Below are positions 1 to 7,885 of a stretch of 64,000 nucleotides of DNA, one piece after another. Each line of letters starts with the position of its first letter. Position 1 is the first letter of the stretch. The notes beneath the pieces are model-generated. The model saw only the letters and a program-made list of their open reading frames with translations, was not told the origin of the DNA and did not search any database. The stretch comes from Bog-756 sp963738545 (lineage in GTDB: Bacteria > Actinomycetota > Acidimicrobiia > Acidimicrobiales > RAAP-2). Made by a program: the position numbers and the translations under genes. The stretch is taken from NCBI GenBank assembly GCA_963738545.1, contig CAVTXA010000003.1:186001-250000 (forward strand), written 5' to 3'.

Positions 1-48
1 GATCTTGATGCTGGGCAACGGCGCTCCCTTGGAACAGTCCGGCGACAT
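1..48 (-). CDS. possible response regulator, N-terminal fragment at window edge
   Basis: A minus-strand frame opens at an ATG (48-46) and stays open to the window edge, giving 16 residues that end in PSIKI. NarL/DevR-type response regulators commonly begin with a similar beta strand just before the DDH phosphoacceptor region. It would be divergent from the DosS-like kinase gene, a natural place for its partner. Only 16 codons are visible and no strong ribosome binding site is seen, so the call rests mainly on position and a short motif. Confidence 0.22.
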   Translation of the reverse strand, partial: MSPDCSKGAPLPSIKI

Positions 49-71
49 GCTGGTCGGAGCGCTGGTCAGGT

Positions 72-111
72 ACGCTAACTTGTCGACTATCCGCCTCAGC
101 GATAGTAGCGT
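72..111. promoter_or_regulatory. nested inverted repeats upstream of the sensor kinase
   Basis: ACGCTA (72-77) pairs with TAGCGT (106-111), and inside it ACTATC (86-91) pairs with GATAGT (101-106). The segment lies between the possible divergent regulator start and the GTG of the kinase gene, so it may be an operator or promoter-proximal structure. No DosR-like box is visible here. Confidence 0.25.
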
Positions 112-132
112 CTTCCGGTCTGTGGAGGCATC

Positions 133-1269
133 GTGCCCTACCGTTCGATAGAAGATCCGGCCAAGCTGCGACGACTACTGGAAGCGACCCTGCTGCTCGA
201 GGCCGACCTCGATCTGCCCACATTGCTCGGTCACATCATCGGCGAAGCCCGGTCCATGACCAATGCGCGCTACGGGGCCCTCGGCGTCCTCAACGAGGAG
301 GGCACCGCGCTGTCCGAGTTCGTCACGGTGGGCATGGAGACGGACGAGGAGGTGGGGATCGGGGCGCGCCCGACCGGCAGGGGTGTGCTGGGACAACTCA
401 TCACCGACCCCCGACCGATGCGATCGGCCCGGTTGCAGGACCTCGAGTCGAGCTTCGGATTCCCTCCCGGCCACCCTCCCATGACCTCATTCCTGGGCGT
501 CCCCATCACTGTGCGGGATGAGGTGTACGGCAATCTCTATCTCACCGACAAAATCGGCTGGTCGGAGTTCACCAGCGACGACGAGGCCCTGATCGGAGCC
601 CTGGCCGTCACGGCAGGAATCGCCATCGACAACGCGCGGCTCCATGCCCGGGTGCAACAGGTGGCGGTCTACGAGGAACGGGATCGGGTGGCCCGAGACC
701 TCCACGACACCGTGATCCAACGGCTCTTCGCCGTCGGACTCTCCCTCCAGAGCATGACCACCAGCGCGACCGCCAAGCTCGACCGCGAGCGGTTGACGAA
801 GACCATCGCCGATGTGGACGACACCATCCGCCAAGTCCGTACCAGCATCTTCGAACTCGGATCGGATGGGAAGGGCCAGGGCGCCAGGGATCAGATCCTG
901 GCCCTGCTGCGGGAGCTCGCCCCCGTCGTGGGCTTCGACATCCACGCATCATTCGACGGCCCGATCGACACTGCCCTGTCCGGCGCCGTGCGAGAGAACC
1001 TGATGGCCGTCATCCGCGAAGCCGTCACCAATGTCGGCCGTCACGCCGATGCCTCGGCCGCATCCGTCACCATCGACGTGTCGGGCGGCCATTGTCGACT
1101 GCGGGTGGACGACAACGGCCGCGGGTTCTCCCCGGCCGAGCACGAGGGGGCCGGCCTCGGTTTGGGCAACCTCCGCCGCCGCGCCGAGAAGCTCCATGGG
1201 CGGTTCACCATCGGGGAGTCCGATGATGGTGGGACCGAACTGGTCTGGCAGGTGCCCCTCACCCCGTAG
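133..1269 (+). CDS. GAF-domain sensor histidine kinase, DosS/DevS-like
   Basis: This 378-residue protein would autophosphorylate and pass phosphate to a NarL/DevR-type regulator. One GAF domain spans about residues 28-172, a HisKA_3 dimerisation segment follows with phospho-acceptor His191 in RDLHDTVIQRLF, and a C-terminal HATPase_c domain carries the N box (REAVTNVGRHA) and G boxes (DDNGRGF, GLGLGN). The segment GFPPGHPPMTSFLGVP matches the stretch around the proximal haem ligand His149 of Mycobacterium tuberculosis DosS; here it is His114. DosS has two GAF domains, this protein only one. No transmembrane segment is seen, so it is probably cytosolic. The GTG start follows GGAGG at 124-128. 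Haem binding is inferred from alignment by eye, not shown. Confidence 0.85.
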   Translation: MPYRSIEDPAKLRRLLEATLLLEADLDLPTLLGHIIGEARSMTNARYGALGVLNEEGTALSEFVTVGMETDEEVGIGARPTGRGVLGQLITDPRPMRSARLQDLESSFGFPPGHPPMTSFLGVPITVRDEVYGNLYLTDKIGWSEFTSDDEALIGALAVTAGIAIDNARLHARVQQVAVYEERDRVARDLHDTVIQRLFAVGLSLQSMTTSATAKLDRERLTKTIADVDDTIRQVRTSIFELGSDGKGQGARDQILALLRELAPVVGFDIHASFDGPIDTALSGAVRENLMAVIREAVTNVGRHADASAASVTIDVSGGHCRLRVDDNGRGFSPAEHEGAGLGLGNLRRRAEKLHGRFTIGESDDGGTELVWQVPLTP

Positions 1270-1324
1270 GGCTGCAGACGGCGTCTGGCGAAGGCAGCCG
1301 GCCCCATCACCAGACCTGGCATCA

Positions 1325-1342
1325 AAGGGACTTTGGCCCCTA
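1325..1342. promoter_or_regulatory. DosR/DevR-like box upstream of the arc operon
   Basis: AAGGGACTTTGGCCCCTA resembles the palindromic DosR consensus (GGGAC, short A/T-rich centre, GTCCC) and matches the box at 7205-7222 at 15 of 18 positions. It ends 77 bp before the arcD start codon, a position suited to activation. A second weak inverted pair (CCCTAC...AAGGGG) lies just downstream, at about 1361-1377. Confidence 0.6.
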
Positions 1343-1419
1343 CCGGCGATCCGTGTTGTTCCCTACCGTGCAAGGGGTAACCGATTCCGGGCCCTCAGCC
1401 CTGTAGGGAAGGAGCCTCG

Positions 1420-2991
1420 ATGTCACTCAGCACCGTCCGTTCGGCACCAGAGGAACCACACGTCCCCGGCCACCCGCCCACCGATCCACCGCCCCTCTCC
1501 CCCCGCAACCAGAGCAAGGCCCACGCTCTCGGGCTGACCTCGGCCACCGGACTGGTCATCGGCAGCATCGTGGGCACCGGCGTGTTCACCATGCCGGCCG
1601 TGATCGCCGGAGCAGGCACCATGGGAATCATCGTGCTCGGCGTGATCGCCGTGGGGGCCATGTTGCTGGCCATGCTGTTCGGCCAACTCACCAGACGGGT
1701 CCCCAATAGTGACGGCGGTCTCTACGCCTACTCCCGCCATGAGTTCGGCGACTTCGCCGGCTACCTCGTCGGCTGGTGCTACTGGATCCAGGCCTGGGCC
1801 GGCAACGCCGCCATCGTCTCGTCCTGGGTGTTCTATGTGGATGCCCTCTTCGGCTGGGCCCACATCAGCGGCATGGAGAACTGGCTCATCGCCATGGTCG
1901 GGCTCTGGGTACCTGCCGTGGTCAACCTGGTGGGGATCCGTCAGATGGCGTGGTTCCAGAACGTGACCGTGGTGCTCAAGTTCCTGCCTCTGCTCTTCGT
2001 GGGCGTCATTGGCTGGTTCTTCGTCCAGAACGGGCATTTCGGAGCATTCAACGCCTCGGGCGGAAGCCTGTACTCGGGAATCGGCATCGCCGCCGGGGTG
2101 GCTCTCTTCTCGTTCATCGGCGTCGAGGCCGCAGCCATGACAGCCAAGCGCGTCAAGAATCCTCGGATCAATGTGAGCCGGGCCTCGCTCCTGGGAACGG
2201 CCTTGAGCGCCATTCTCTACGTCATGGTCACGGCCGTGGTGATGGGACTGGTGGCCCACCACACGTTGGTCAACACCGGTTCCCCGTTCGTCAACGCGTT
2301 CCAGTCGATTTTCCCCCACCAGGCCTGGGCGGGGAAGTTCATCGCCACCATCGCGGTGATCTCGGGAATCGGGGCCCTCAACGGCTGGACGCTGATCGTC
2401 ACCGAGACCTCGCGTGCCATGGCCCAGGACGACATGTTCCCCCGGCCGTTCGGCTGGACGGACCGAAAGGGCACCGCGTGGTTCGGCATCCTCGTGGGCA
2501 CGGCACTGCCCTCCCTACTGATGCTGTGGCGCTATACGACTACCTCCGGTCTCACCGTGTTCACCTACCTTGTCGACCTCACGGTGGTGACCGTGGCCAT
2601 TCCTTATTTCATGTCCGCCCTCGCCCAGTTGACTTACCTGGTGTCGAGGCGCCGCACCGTGAACGGTTGGCTGTTGGCCCGTGACCTGTCGGTCGCCGGT
2701 GCCAGCGTCCTGTTCTCCATGTGGGTGACCTTCGCGTCGGGCTACCAGGTGGTCTACCAGGCCCTAGTGGTCATCCTGGCCGGTCTCGTCCTCTACGCCT
2801 TCTTGAACGCCCGCCGGCAGCGACTGGGTGAATCGGCCGAGCCCGTGGACCTCCCCGAGCTCACCGGGGCACCGACGGCTGCGCCAGCCGGCAACGGCAA
2901 TGGCAATGGCAATGGGCACGGACCCGGCCTCTCCGAAACTGAACCGCTCGATCCATCCACTGACCCATCCGTCGCTGTGAGGCTCTCATGA
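1420..2991 (+). CDS. arcD: APC-family amino acid permease, probable arginine/ornithine exchanger
   Basis: A 523-residue integral membrane protein with about 12 hydrophobic segments. Its N-terminal helix carries the APC signature GSIVGTGVF at about residues 48-56, typical of basic amino acid and polyamine antiporters. It is first in an operon with arginine deiminase, ornithine carbamoyltransferase and carbamate kinase, and its stop overlaps the arcA start by 4 bp. That context points to arginine uptake in exchange for ornithine, the usual ArcD role. The cytosolic C-terminal tail has a Gly-Asn repeat encoded by tandem 6-bp units. GGAAGGAG lies 6 bp before the ATG. Substrate assignment comes from context; the family alone does not fix it. 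Confidence 0.82.
   Translation: MSLSTVRSAPEEPHVPGHPPTDPPPLSPRNQSKAHALGLTSATGLVIGSIVGTGVFTMPAVIAGAGTMGIIVLGVIAVGAMLLAMLFGQLTRRVPNSDGGLYAYSRHEFGDFAGYLVGWCYWIQAWAGNAAIVSSWVFYVDALFGWAHISGMENWLIAMVGLWVPAVVNLVGIRQMAWFQNVTVVLKFLPLLFVGVIGWFFVQNGHFGAFNASGGSLYSGIGIAAGVALFSFIGVEAAAMTAKRVKNPRINVSRASLLGTALSAILYVMVTAVVMGLVAHHTLVNTGSPFVNAFQSIFPHQAWAGKFIATIAVISGIGALNGWTLIVTETSRAMAQDDMFPRPFGWTDRKGTAWFGILVGTALPSLLMLWRYTTTSGLTVFTYLVDLTVVTVAIPYFMSALAQLTYLVSRRRTVNGWLLARDLSVAGASVLFSMWVTFASGYQVVYQALVVILAGLVLYAFLNARRQRLGESAEPVDLPELTGAPTAAPAGNGNGNGNGHGPGLSETEPLDPSTDPSVAVRLS
2890..2919 (+). repeat. tandem 6-bp repeat in the arcD tail
   Basis: Five imperfect 6-bp units (GGCAAC, GGCAAT three times, then GGGCAC) encode a Gly-Asn run in the C-terminal tail of the permease. 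The array could vary in length by slippage without breaking frame. Confidence 0.7.
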
Positions 2992-4208
2992 CCTTCTCCG
3001 TAGACTCCGAAGTCGGCCAGCTCCGGGAGGCGATCATCCACCGGCCCGGACTGGAGCTCTCGAGACTCACCCCGGACAACATCGGGGCGCTGCTGTTCGA
3101 CGACGTCATGTGGGCTTCCAAGGCCCAAGAAGAGCACGATGCCTTCGCCGCCGCCCTCAGGGACAAGGGTGTGGCGATCCACCACTACGGCCTTCTCCTG
3201 GCCGAAACGCTGGAGCTGGCCGACGGCAGGGAGTTCGTCCTCGACCGGGTGTGCACTCCGGAGATCCTCGGGCCTTCCCTGGTCGACCCGGTTCGACGGC
3301 TTTTCGAGGATCTCGACGGCGCATCCCTGGCCGAGTTCCTCGTGGGCGGGATCATCAAGGCTGATCTCCATCCCCTCAACGCCCACAGTCTGAAGTGGGA
3401 CATGCTCCGGTCCGACGACTTCATCCTCACGCCCCTCCCCAACCACCTCTTCCAGCGGGACAACTCGTGCTGGATCTACGGGGGCGTCACCATCAACCCG
3501 ATGGCGATGCCGGCCCGGCAGCGCGAGTCGCTCCACACCCGGGCCATCTACGGGTTCCATCCCCTCTTCGCCAATGCTGACTTCGTCACGTACTACGGGG
3601 ACGAGGACCGCAGCTACCAGCCGGCCACGATCGAAGGCGGCGACGTCCATGTGATAGGCCACGGAGCCGTGCTCATCGGCATGGGCGAGCGCACGACCCC
3701 CATGGCGGTAGAGACGGTGGCCCACGCCCTGTTCGACAGCGGGCAAGCCACCACGGTGGTGGCCATCGAGCTCCCCCACAGTCACGCCTTCATGCACCTC
3801 GACACGGTCATGTCGATGGTGGACACGGCCACGTTCGTCCTCTATCCGTACTTCGACCGCCACCTGCGCAGCTGGACCGTGAGCCCGGGCGACGGACCGG
3901 GCCGCCTCGCCGTCTCCCCCAATGACAATCTCTGGGACACGCTGGCGGGAGTCCTCGACGTAGACGAGATCACCGTCCTCACCACCGACGAGGACATCCG
4001 GGCGGCTGAGCGGGAACAGTGGGACGACGGGACCAACTACCTGGCCGTGGCACCCGGGGTGGTCATGGGCTACGACCGAAACGTGGCCACCAACACCATG
4101 CTCGAGAAGCAGGGCATCGAAGTGGTGGCCGTCGCCGGCGGCGAGTTGGGTCGCGGTCGGGGCGGACCCCGGTGCATGACCTGCCCCATCATCCGGGACG
4201 GGGCCTGA
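2988..4208 (+). CDS. arcA: arginine deiminase
   Basis: The 406-residue enzyme hydrolyses arginine to citrulline and ammonia, the first step of the ADI pathway. Family motifs are intact: FQRDNSCWI at about residues 153-161, IEGGDVHVIG, HSHAFMHLDTVMSM carrying the catalytic His, and the C-terminal GGPRCMTCPI in which Cys396 is the expected nucleophile (Cys406 in the Pseudomonas enzyme). Length is normal for the family. The ATG overlaps the arcD stop by 4 bp, indicating translational coupling, and arcB begins 3 bp after its stop. Cytosolic. Confidence 0.95.
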   Translation: MTFSVDSEVGQLREAIIHRPGLELSRLTPDNIGALLFDDVMWASKAQEEHDAFAAALRDKGVAIHHYGLLLAETLELADGREFVLDRVCTPEILGPSLVDPVRRLFEDLDGASLAEFLVGGIIKADLHPLNAHSLKWDMLRSDDFILTPLPNHLFQRDNSCWIYGGVTINPMAMPARQRESLHTRAIYGFHPLFANADFVTYYGDEDRSYQPATIEGGDVHVIGHGAVLIGMGERTTPMAVETVAHALFDSGQATTVVAIELPHSHAFMHLDTVMSMVDTATFVLYPYFDRHLRSWTVSPGDGPGRLAVSPNDNLWDTLAGVLDVDEITVLTTDEDIRAAEREQWDDGTNYLAVAPGVVMGYDRNVATNTMLEKQGIEVVAVAGGELGRGRGGPRCMTCPIIRDGA

Positions 4209-4211
4209 ACC

Positions 4212-5234
4212 GTGAGTGACATGAACGGGAGTGACGACCGGCCGATGCGGGGCAGGAGTCTCCTGAACGTCGCCGACCTGACCAAACAGGAGTTCCTCGG
4301 ACTCGTGGATCTGGCCGAGCGCCTGCGCACCGAGAAGCGATCCGGTTCCGAGCGCCAACGGATGGTGGGGCGCAACATCGCCCTGATCTTCGAGAAGGCG
4401 TCCACCCGCACCCGATGTGCCTTCGAGGTGGCGGCCCACGACCAAGGGGCGCAGGTCACCTACCTGGGCCCCGAAGGGTCGCACATCGGCGTGGGCGAGT
4501 CGATGAAGGACACCGCCCGAGTACTGGGTCGGATGTTCGACGGGATCGAATACCGGGGCTTCTCCCAGGAGTCAGTGGAGACCCTGGCTCGGTTCTCCGG
4601 GGTTCCCGTGTGGAACGGACTGACCGATCAGTGGCACCCCACTCAGATGCTGGCCGACATCTTGACCATGCGGGACCACGCGACAAAGCCTCTCGACCGG
4701 GTGGGCTATTGCTATCTGGGCGATGCCCGCAACAACACGGCCAACTCGCTCCTCGTCACGGGGGCCCTGCTCGGCATGGATGTACGGATCGCCGCTCCCC
4801 GGGACCTCTGGCCCAGCTCCGACATCCAGGTCATGGCGAAGGAGCTCGCCGCCATATCGGGGGCCCGGATCCACCTGGGCGAGGACGTGCTCGGCGGAGT
4901 GGAGGGAGCCGACTTCCTCTACACCGATGTCTGGGTATCCATGGGAGAGCCGGCATCGGAGTGGGAGAAGCGCATCAAGCAGCTCCTCCCCTACCAGGTC
5001 AACGCGAAGACCATGGCGATGACCGGCAATCCGGATGCACAGTTCATGCACTGCCTCCCGGCCCTCCACAACACCGACAACGATCTCGGTCGCCAGATCT
5101 TTGAGAAATGGAACCTCGATGCGCTGGAGGTGACCGACGAGGTCTTCGAGTCCTTCGCCTCGATCGTCTTCGACCAGGCCGAGAACCGTCTCCACACCAT
5201 CAAGGCGGCCATGGTGGCGAGTCTGGGCGACTGA
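4212..5234 (+). CDS. arcB: ornithine carbamoyltransferase (catabolic)
   Basis: A 340-residue enzyme that in this operon would run phosphorolysis of citrulline to ornithine and carbamoyl phosphate. It carries the carbamoyl-phosphate loop STRTR (residues 64-68), the ornithine loop region and the HCLPALH motif near residues 279-285. The anabolic enzyme ArgF is the same family, so the catabolic label rests on its place between arcA and arcC. The GTG start at 4212 lies 3 bp after the arcA stop, and the stop is immediately followed by arcC. An ATG three codons downstream is an alternative start. Confidence 0.92.
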   Translation: MSDMNGSDDRPMRGRSLLNVADLTKQEFLGLVDLAERLRTEKRSGSERQRMVGRNIALIFEKASTRTRCAFEVAAHDQGAQVTYLGPEGSHIGVGESMKDTARVLGRMFDGIEYRGFSQESVETLARFSGVPVWNGLTDQWHPTQMLADILTMRDHATKPLDRVGYCYLGDARNNTANSLLVTGALLGMDVRIAAPRDLWPSSDIQVMAKELAAISGARIHLGEDVLGGVEGADFLYTDVWVSMGEPASEWEKRIKQLLPYQVNAKTMAMTGNPDAQFMHCLPALHNTDNDLGRQIFEKWNLDALEVTDEVFESFASIVFDQAENRLHTIKAAMVASLGD

Positions 5235-5235
5235 G

Positions 5236-6156
5236 ATGCTCATCGTCGCTGCCCTCGGCGGAAATGCCCTGCTCGAACGGGGCGAGGTCCCGGTCGCCGA
5301 GACCGAGGAGAAGCACGTTCTCGCCGCCGTTGCCGCGCTCGCTCCCTTGGGGCGGGAACACGATCTGGTCGTCACCCACGGCAACGGTCCCCAGGTGGGA
5401 CTCCTGGCCCTCGAGAGCGCCAGTGATCCGGTCCTCCCCCACCCCTACCCCTTCGACGTACTGGGAGCCCAGACACAGGGGATGATCGGCTACTACCTCC
5501 TCCAAGCATTCGAGAATGCCATGCCCGGTCGGCAGGTGGTGAGTCTCATCTGCCAGACGTTGGTCGATGCGGACGATCCCGCGTTCCACCATCCCACCAA
5601 ATTCGTCGGCCCCGTCTATCCGGCCCATGTGGCTCGTGGCCTCGCCCGGTCTCGGGGATGGCAGATCCGCCAGGACGGCCCCAACTGGCGCCGGGTCGTA
5701 CCGTCGCCTGAACCTCGTGCCCTGGTCGAGCTGGCCACCATCAGGATGCTCCTGGCCGACGGCGCTCTGGTCATCTGTGCCGGCGGGGGTGGCGTCCCCG
5801 TGGTCCGCGGCGACGATGGCAATCTTCAGGGAGTCGATGCCGTACTGGACAAAGACCTCACCGCGTCCCTACTGGCCTGCGATCTCCGGGCCGATGCCCT
5901 GCTGTTGTTGACCGACGTGGCTCAGGTGGAAACCGGCTACGGAACCGACGAGGCAAGGCCCATCCAGCAGATGGACCCCGCCAGTCTCCGGGCGCTCGGA
6001 TTCCCCGCCGGATCGATGGGCCCCAAGGTGGAGGCGGCGTGTCGGTTCGTTGACGCCACTGGTCACCGGGCGGTGATCGGCCGGCTCGAAGACGCCGGCG
6101 AGCTTCTGGCCGGGACACGAGGAACCGTCGTCACGGAGTTGGTGGGGAAGGCCTAG
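5236..6156 (+). CDS. arcC: carbamate kinase
   Basis: This 306-residue amino-acid-kinase-fold enzyme transfers phosphate from carbamoyl phosphate to ADP, giving the ATP yield of arginine fermentation. Motifs seen are ALGGNAL near the N terminus, THGNGPQVG at about residues 49-57, ICAGGGGVPVV and the DKDLTASLLA segment typical of carbamate kinases. It is the last gene of the four-gene operon, starting 1 bp after the arcB stop. A GC-rich hairpin follows 17 bp after its own stop. Confidence 0.94.
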   Translation: MLIVAALGGNALLERGEVPVAETEEKHVLAAVAALAPLGREHDLVVTHGNGPQVGLLALESASDPVLPHPYPFDVLGAQTQGMIGYYLLQAFENAMPGRQVVSLICQTLVDADDPAFHHPTKFVGPVYPAHVARGLARSRGWQIRQDGPNWRRVVPSPEPRALVELATIRMLLADGALVICAGGGGVPVVRGDDGNLQGVDAVLDKDLTASLLACDLRADALLLLTDVAQVETGYGTDEARPIQQMDPASLRALGFPAGSMGPKVEAACRFVDATGHRAVIGRLEDAGELLAGTRGTVVTELVGKA

Positions 6157-6173
6157 CGCGCCTCGCCGATCGG

Positions 6174-6195
6174 CCGGACGGCGAACCCCGTCCGG
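6174..6195 (+). terminator. hairpin between arcC and usp
   Basis: CCGGACGG (6174-6181) and CCGTCCGG (6188-6195) form a perfect 8-bp stem with a 6-nt loop, 17 bp after the arcC stop. There is no U-tract, so it could be an actinobacterial-type terminator or a processing structure separating arc and usp expression. Confidence 0.45.
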
Positions 6196-6216
6196 ACCTG
6201 TGGAAAAGGAGATCGT

Positions 6217-7179
6217 ATGGCTGCACCAACTGATGGGACCACCGCCACTGCGGAGGCCGCGGCGATCGGCCGACTCGTCGTGGGATTCGACGAGTCGGAA
6301 GGGTCCAGCGCTGCCGTCCGTTGGGCAGCCGCGGAGGCCGTGCGAAGGAACCTGATCCTCAGAATCGTCACGGCGTTCGGCCCGGACTACGTCTTCACCT
6401 CCAACGAAGAGTGCCGGGCCTCCATGGACAAGGTGGCGGATCATGCGGTGCGGGAAGCAGAGGATGCCGCTCCCGGCGTCGCCGTCGAGCATGCAGGCCA
6501 TCGGGACCTTCCCGCCTCCACACTCCATGAGGAGAGCAAGTCGGCCGAACTCCTCGTCGTCGGATCCCGTGGTCGGGGAGGATTCGCCGGGCTGTTACTC
6601 GGATCCGTCGGCCGTCAGTGCATCCATCGATCGGCCTGTCCCGTCGTCGTCGTACGACCCCCGGAACCTGGCTCCGGTGCCATGAGTACAGGTCTCGCAC
6701 CCGCCGGTGACCGTACTGACAGCCGTCATGGGACCGAGGGACGCCGGATCGTGGTGGGCATCGACGGATCGCCGTCGTCGAACGCTGGACTGCTCTGGGG
6801 TGCCGATGAGGCGATCTCCACCGGCGCCACGCTCGAACTACTTCACAGCTGGGAGTGGCTCACGGGTGCCGGCTGGGCGGTCATTCCTTCCGAGTTCGAC
6901 CCCCAACACGGTGCCGAGACCCTGCTCAGTGAGGTCGCCGGCCAGGCGTTGGCCGATCGCCCGACGCTCACGATCTCCATGGTGGCCGTCGAGGGACAGG
7001 CTGCCGATCAGCTGGTCGGCGCGTCCAAAGGAGCCGATCTGCTCATCGTCGGAAGTCGGGGGCGCGGTGAGCTCTCCGGCCTGCTGCTCGGTTCGGTCTC
7101 GGATTACTGTGCGACCCATGCCCACTGTCCGGTGCTGGTCATGCGCGGTACCCGCCTCGACGCTACGGCCCGGCACTAG
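6217..7179 (+). CDS. tandem universal stress protein
   Basis: A 320-residue protein with two UspA domains, about residues 14-148 and 168-315. Both keep the ATP-binding G-x2-G-x9-G-S pattern (GSRGRGGFAGLLLGSVG and GSRGRGELSGLLLGSVS). Two-domain Usps of this size are hallmark members of the DosR regulon in mycobacteria. The ATG has AAAAGGAG upstream. It follows the arginine deiminase operon on the same strand after a hairpin. No DosR-like box lies directly upstream, so it may depend on readthrough. Cytosolic, likely ATP-binding; the physiological output is unknown. Confidence 0.9.
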   Translation: MAAPTDGTTATAEAAAIGRLVVGFDESEGSSAAVRWAAAEAVRRNLILRIVTAFGPDYVFTSNEECRASMDKVADHAVREAEDAAPGVAVEHAGHRDLPASTLHEESKSAELLVVGSRGRGGFAGLLLGSVGRQCIHRSACPVVVVRPPEPGSGAMSTGLAPAGDRTDSRHGTEGRRIVVGIDGSPSSNAGLLWGADEAISTGATLELLHSWEWLTGAGWAVIPSEFDPQHGAETLLSEVAGQALADRPTLTISMVAVEGQAADQLVGASKGADLLIVGSRGRGELSGLLLGSVSDYCATHAHCPVLVMRGTRLDATARH

Positions 7180-7193
7180 CGCCTTGATGGCGC
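7179..7193 (+). terminator. small hairpin after the tandem usp gene
   Basis: GCGCC (7179-7183), loop TTGAT, GGCGC (7189-7193) starts within the usp stop codon. The stem is short and has no U-tract, so this is a weak candidate terminator ahead of the DosR-like box. Confidence 0.3.
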
Positions 7194-7204
7194 CCGTCGC
7201 GGTC

Positions 7205-7222
7205 TAGGGACTTTCGACCCTA
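7205..7222. promoter_or_regulatory. DosR/DevR-like box, best copy in the window
   Basis: TAGGGACTTTCGACCCTA has symmetric ends (TAGGG/CCCTA) and closely resembles the DosR consensus. It ends 25 bp before the GTG of the downstream split-barrel gene, so it would overlap or sit next to the promoter. Confidence 0.65.
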
Positions 7223-7247
7223 ATGAATCGCCGATGGATCATGCAGA

Positions 7248-7703
7248 GTGGGTCCGATGGGATCGGACCATGATGCGGACAAGGTAGTCCTCTCAAGGAA
7301 GCAGTGCCTGGCGCGATTGGCCTCGACACAGTTGGGACGCATCGGGGTCAGCATCGACGCGTTGCCCGTGATCCTTCCCATCCACTTCACCCTGGCCGAC
7401 GATTCGATCCTCTTTCGCACCACCCTGGGCACAAAACTCGACAGTGCGGCATCCTCTGCTGTGGTCGCCTTTCAGGTCGACGCATACGACGCCACCGAGC
7501 AGGGTTGGTGGAGCGTGCTGCTGCAGGGCATCGCCACCCCGGTGGCCGATGAGGAGGCGGAAACGGGTCCCGCCGGCGCCCTCCCAGCCAGCCAGTGGTC
7601 CCGTGGGGGGGAGGAATCCCACCTGCTCCGGGTCCGCTCCCAGACCATGACGGGAAGGTTGTACCGGGGTGCCCAATACCAGCCTGGAGCTGGATCCGAC
7701 TGA
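7248..7703 (+). CDS. pyridoxamine 5-phosphate oxidase-like FMN/F420-type split-barrel protein
   Basis: A 151-residue protein with the PNPOx-like split beta-barrel pattern: LSRKQCLARLASTQLGRIGV at the start, a PVILPIHF strand, SILFRTTLGTKLD and VVAFQVDAYD strands, then a WSVLLQGIATPV segment. Such proteins bind flavin or F420 and include DosR-regulon members in mycobacteria. True pyridoxamine phosphate oxidase activity is not implied. The GTG at 7248 is 25 bp from a DosR-like box; an in-frame ATG at 7257 is an alternative. No clear Shine-Dalgarno is seen. Confidence 0.75.
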   Translation: MGPMGSDHDADKVVLSRKQCLARLASTQLGRIGVSIDALPVILPIHFTLADDSILFRTTLGTKLDSAASSAVVAFQVDAYDATEQGWWSVLLQGIATPVADEEAETGPAGALPASQWSRGGEESHLLRVRSQTMTGRLYRGAQYQPGAGSD

Positions 7704-7795
7704 ATCGCAGGCGGACCGGGCCGCCGGGCCGGAGAGGTCTCCCCCGGCTGAGCGAGGAAGGGGCCTGGGACACCTGCTGTGAAACGTGTCGACGA

Positions 7796-7813
7796 GTGTG
7801 ACCTTCGGCCCTA
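7796..7813. promoter_or_regulatory. DosR/DevR-like box upstream of the ferritin-like gene
   Basis: GTGTGACCTTCGGCCCTA matches the 7205-7222 box at 13 of 18 positions, with the right half best conserved. It lies 72 bp before the ATG of the next gene. Confidence 0.5.
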
Positions 7814-7885
7814 CTGCGACGGCCTCCACTTGGCGATCATTGACAGAGGAGACCCCTCAACGAGGACAGCGATGCGGAGGCAACC

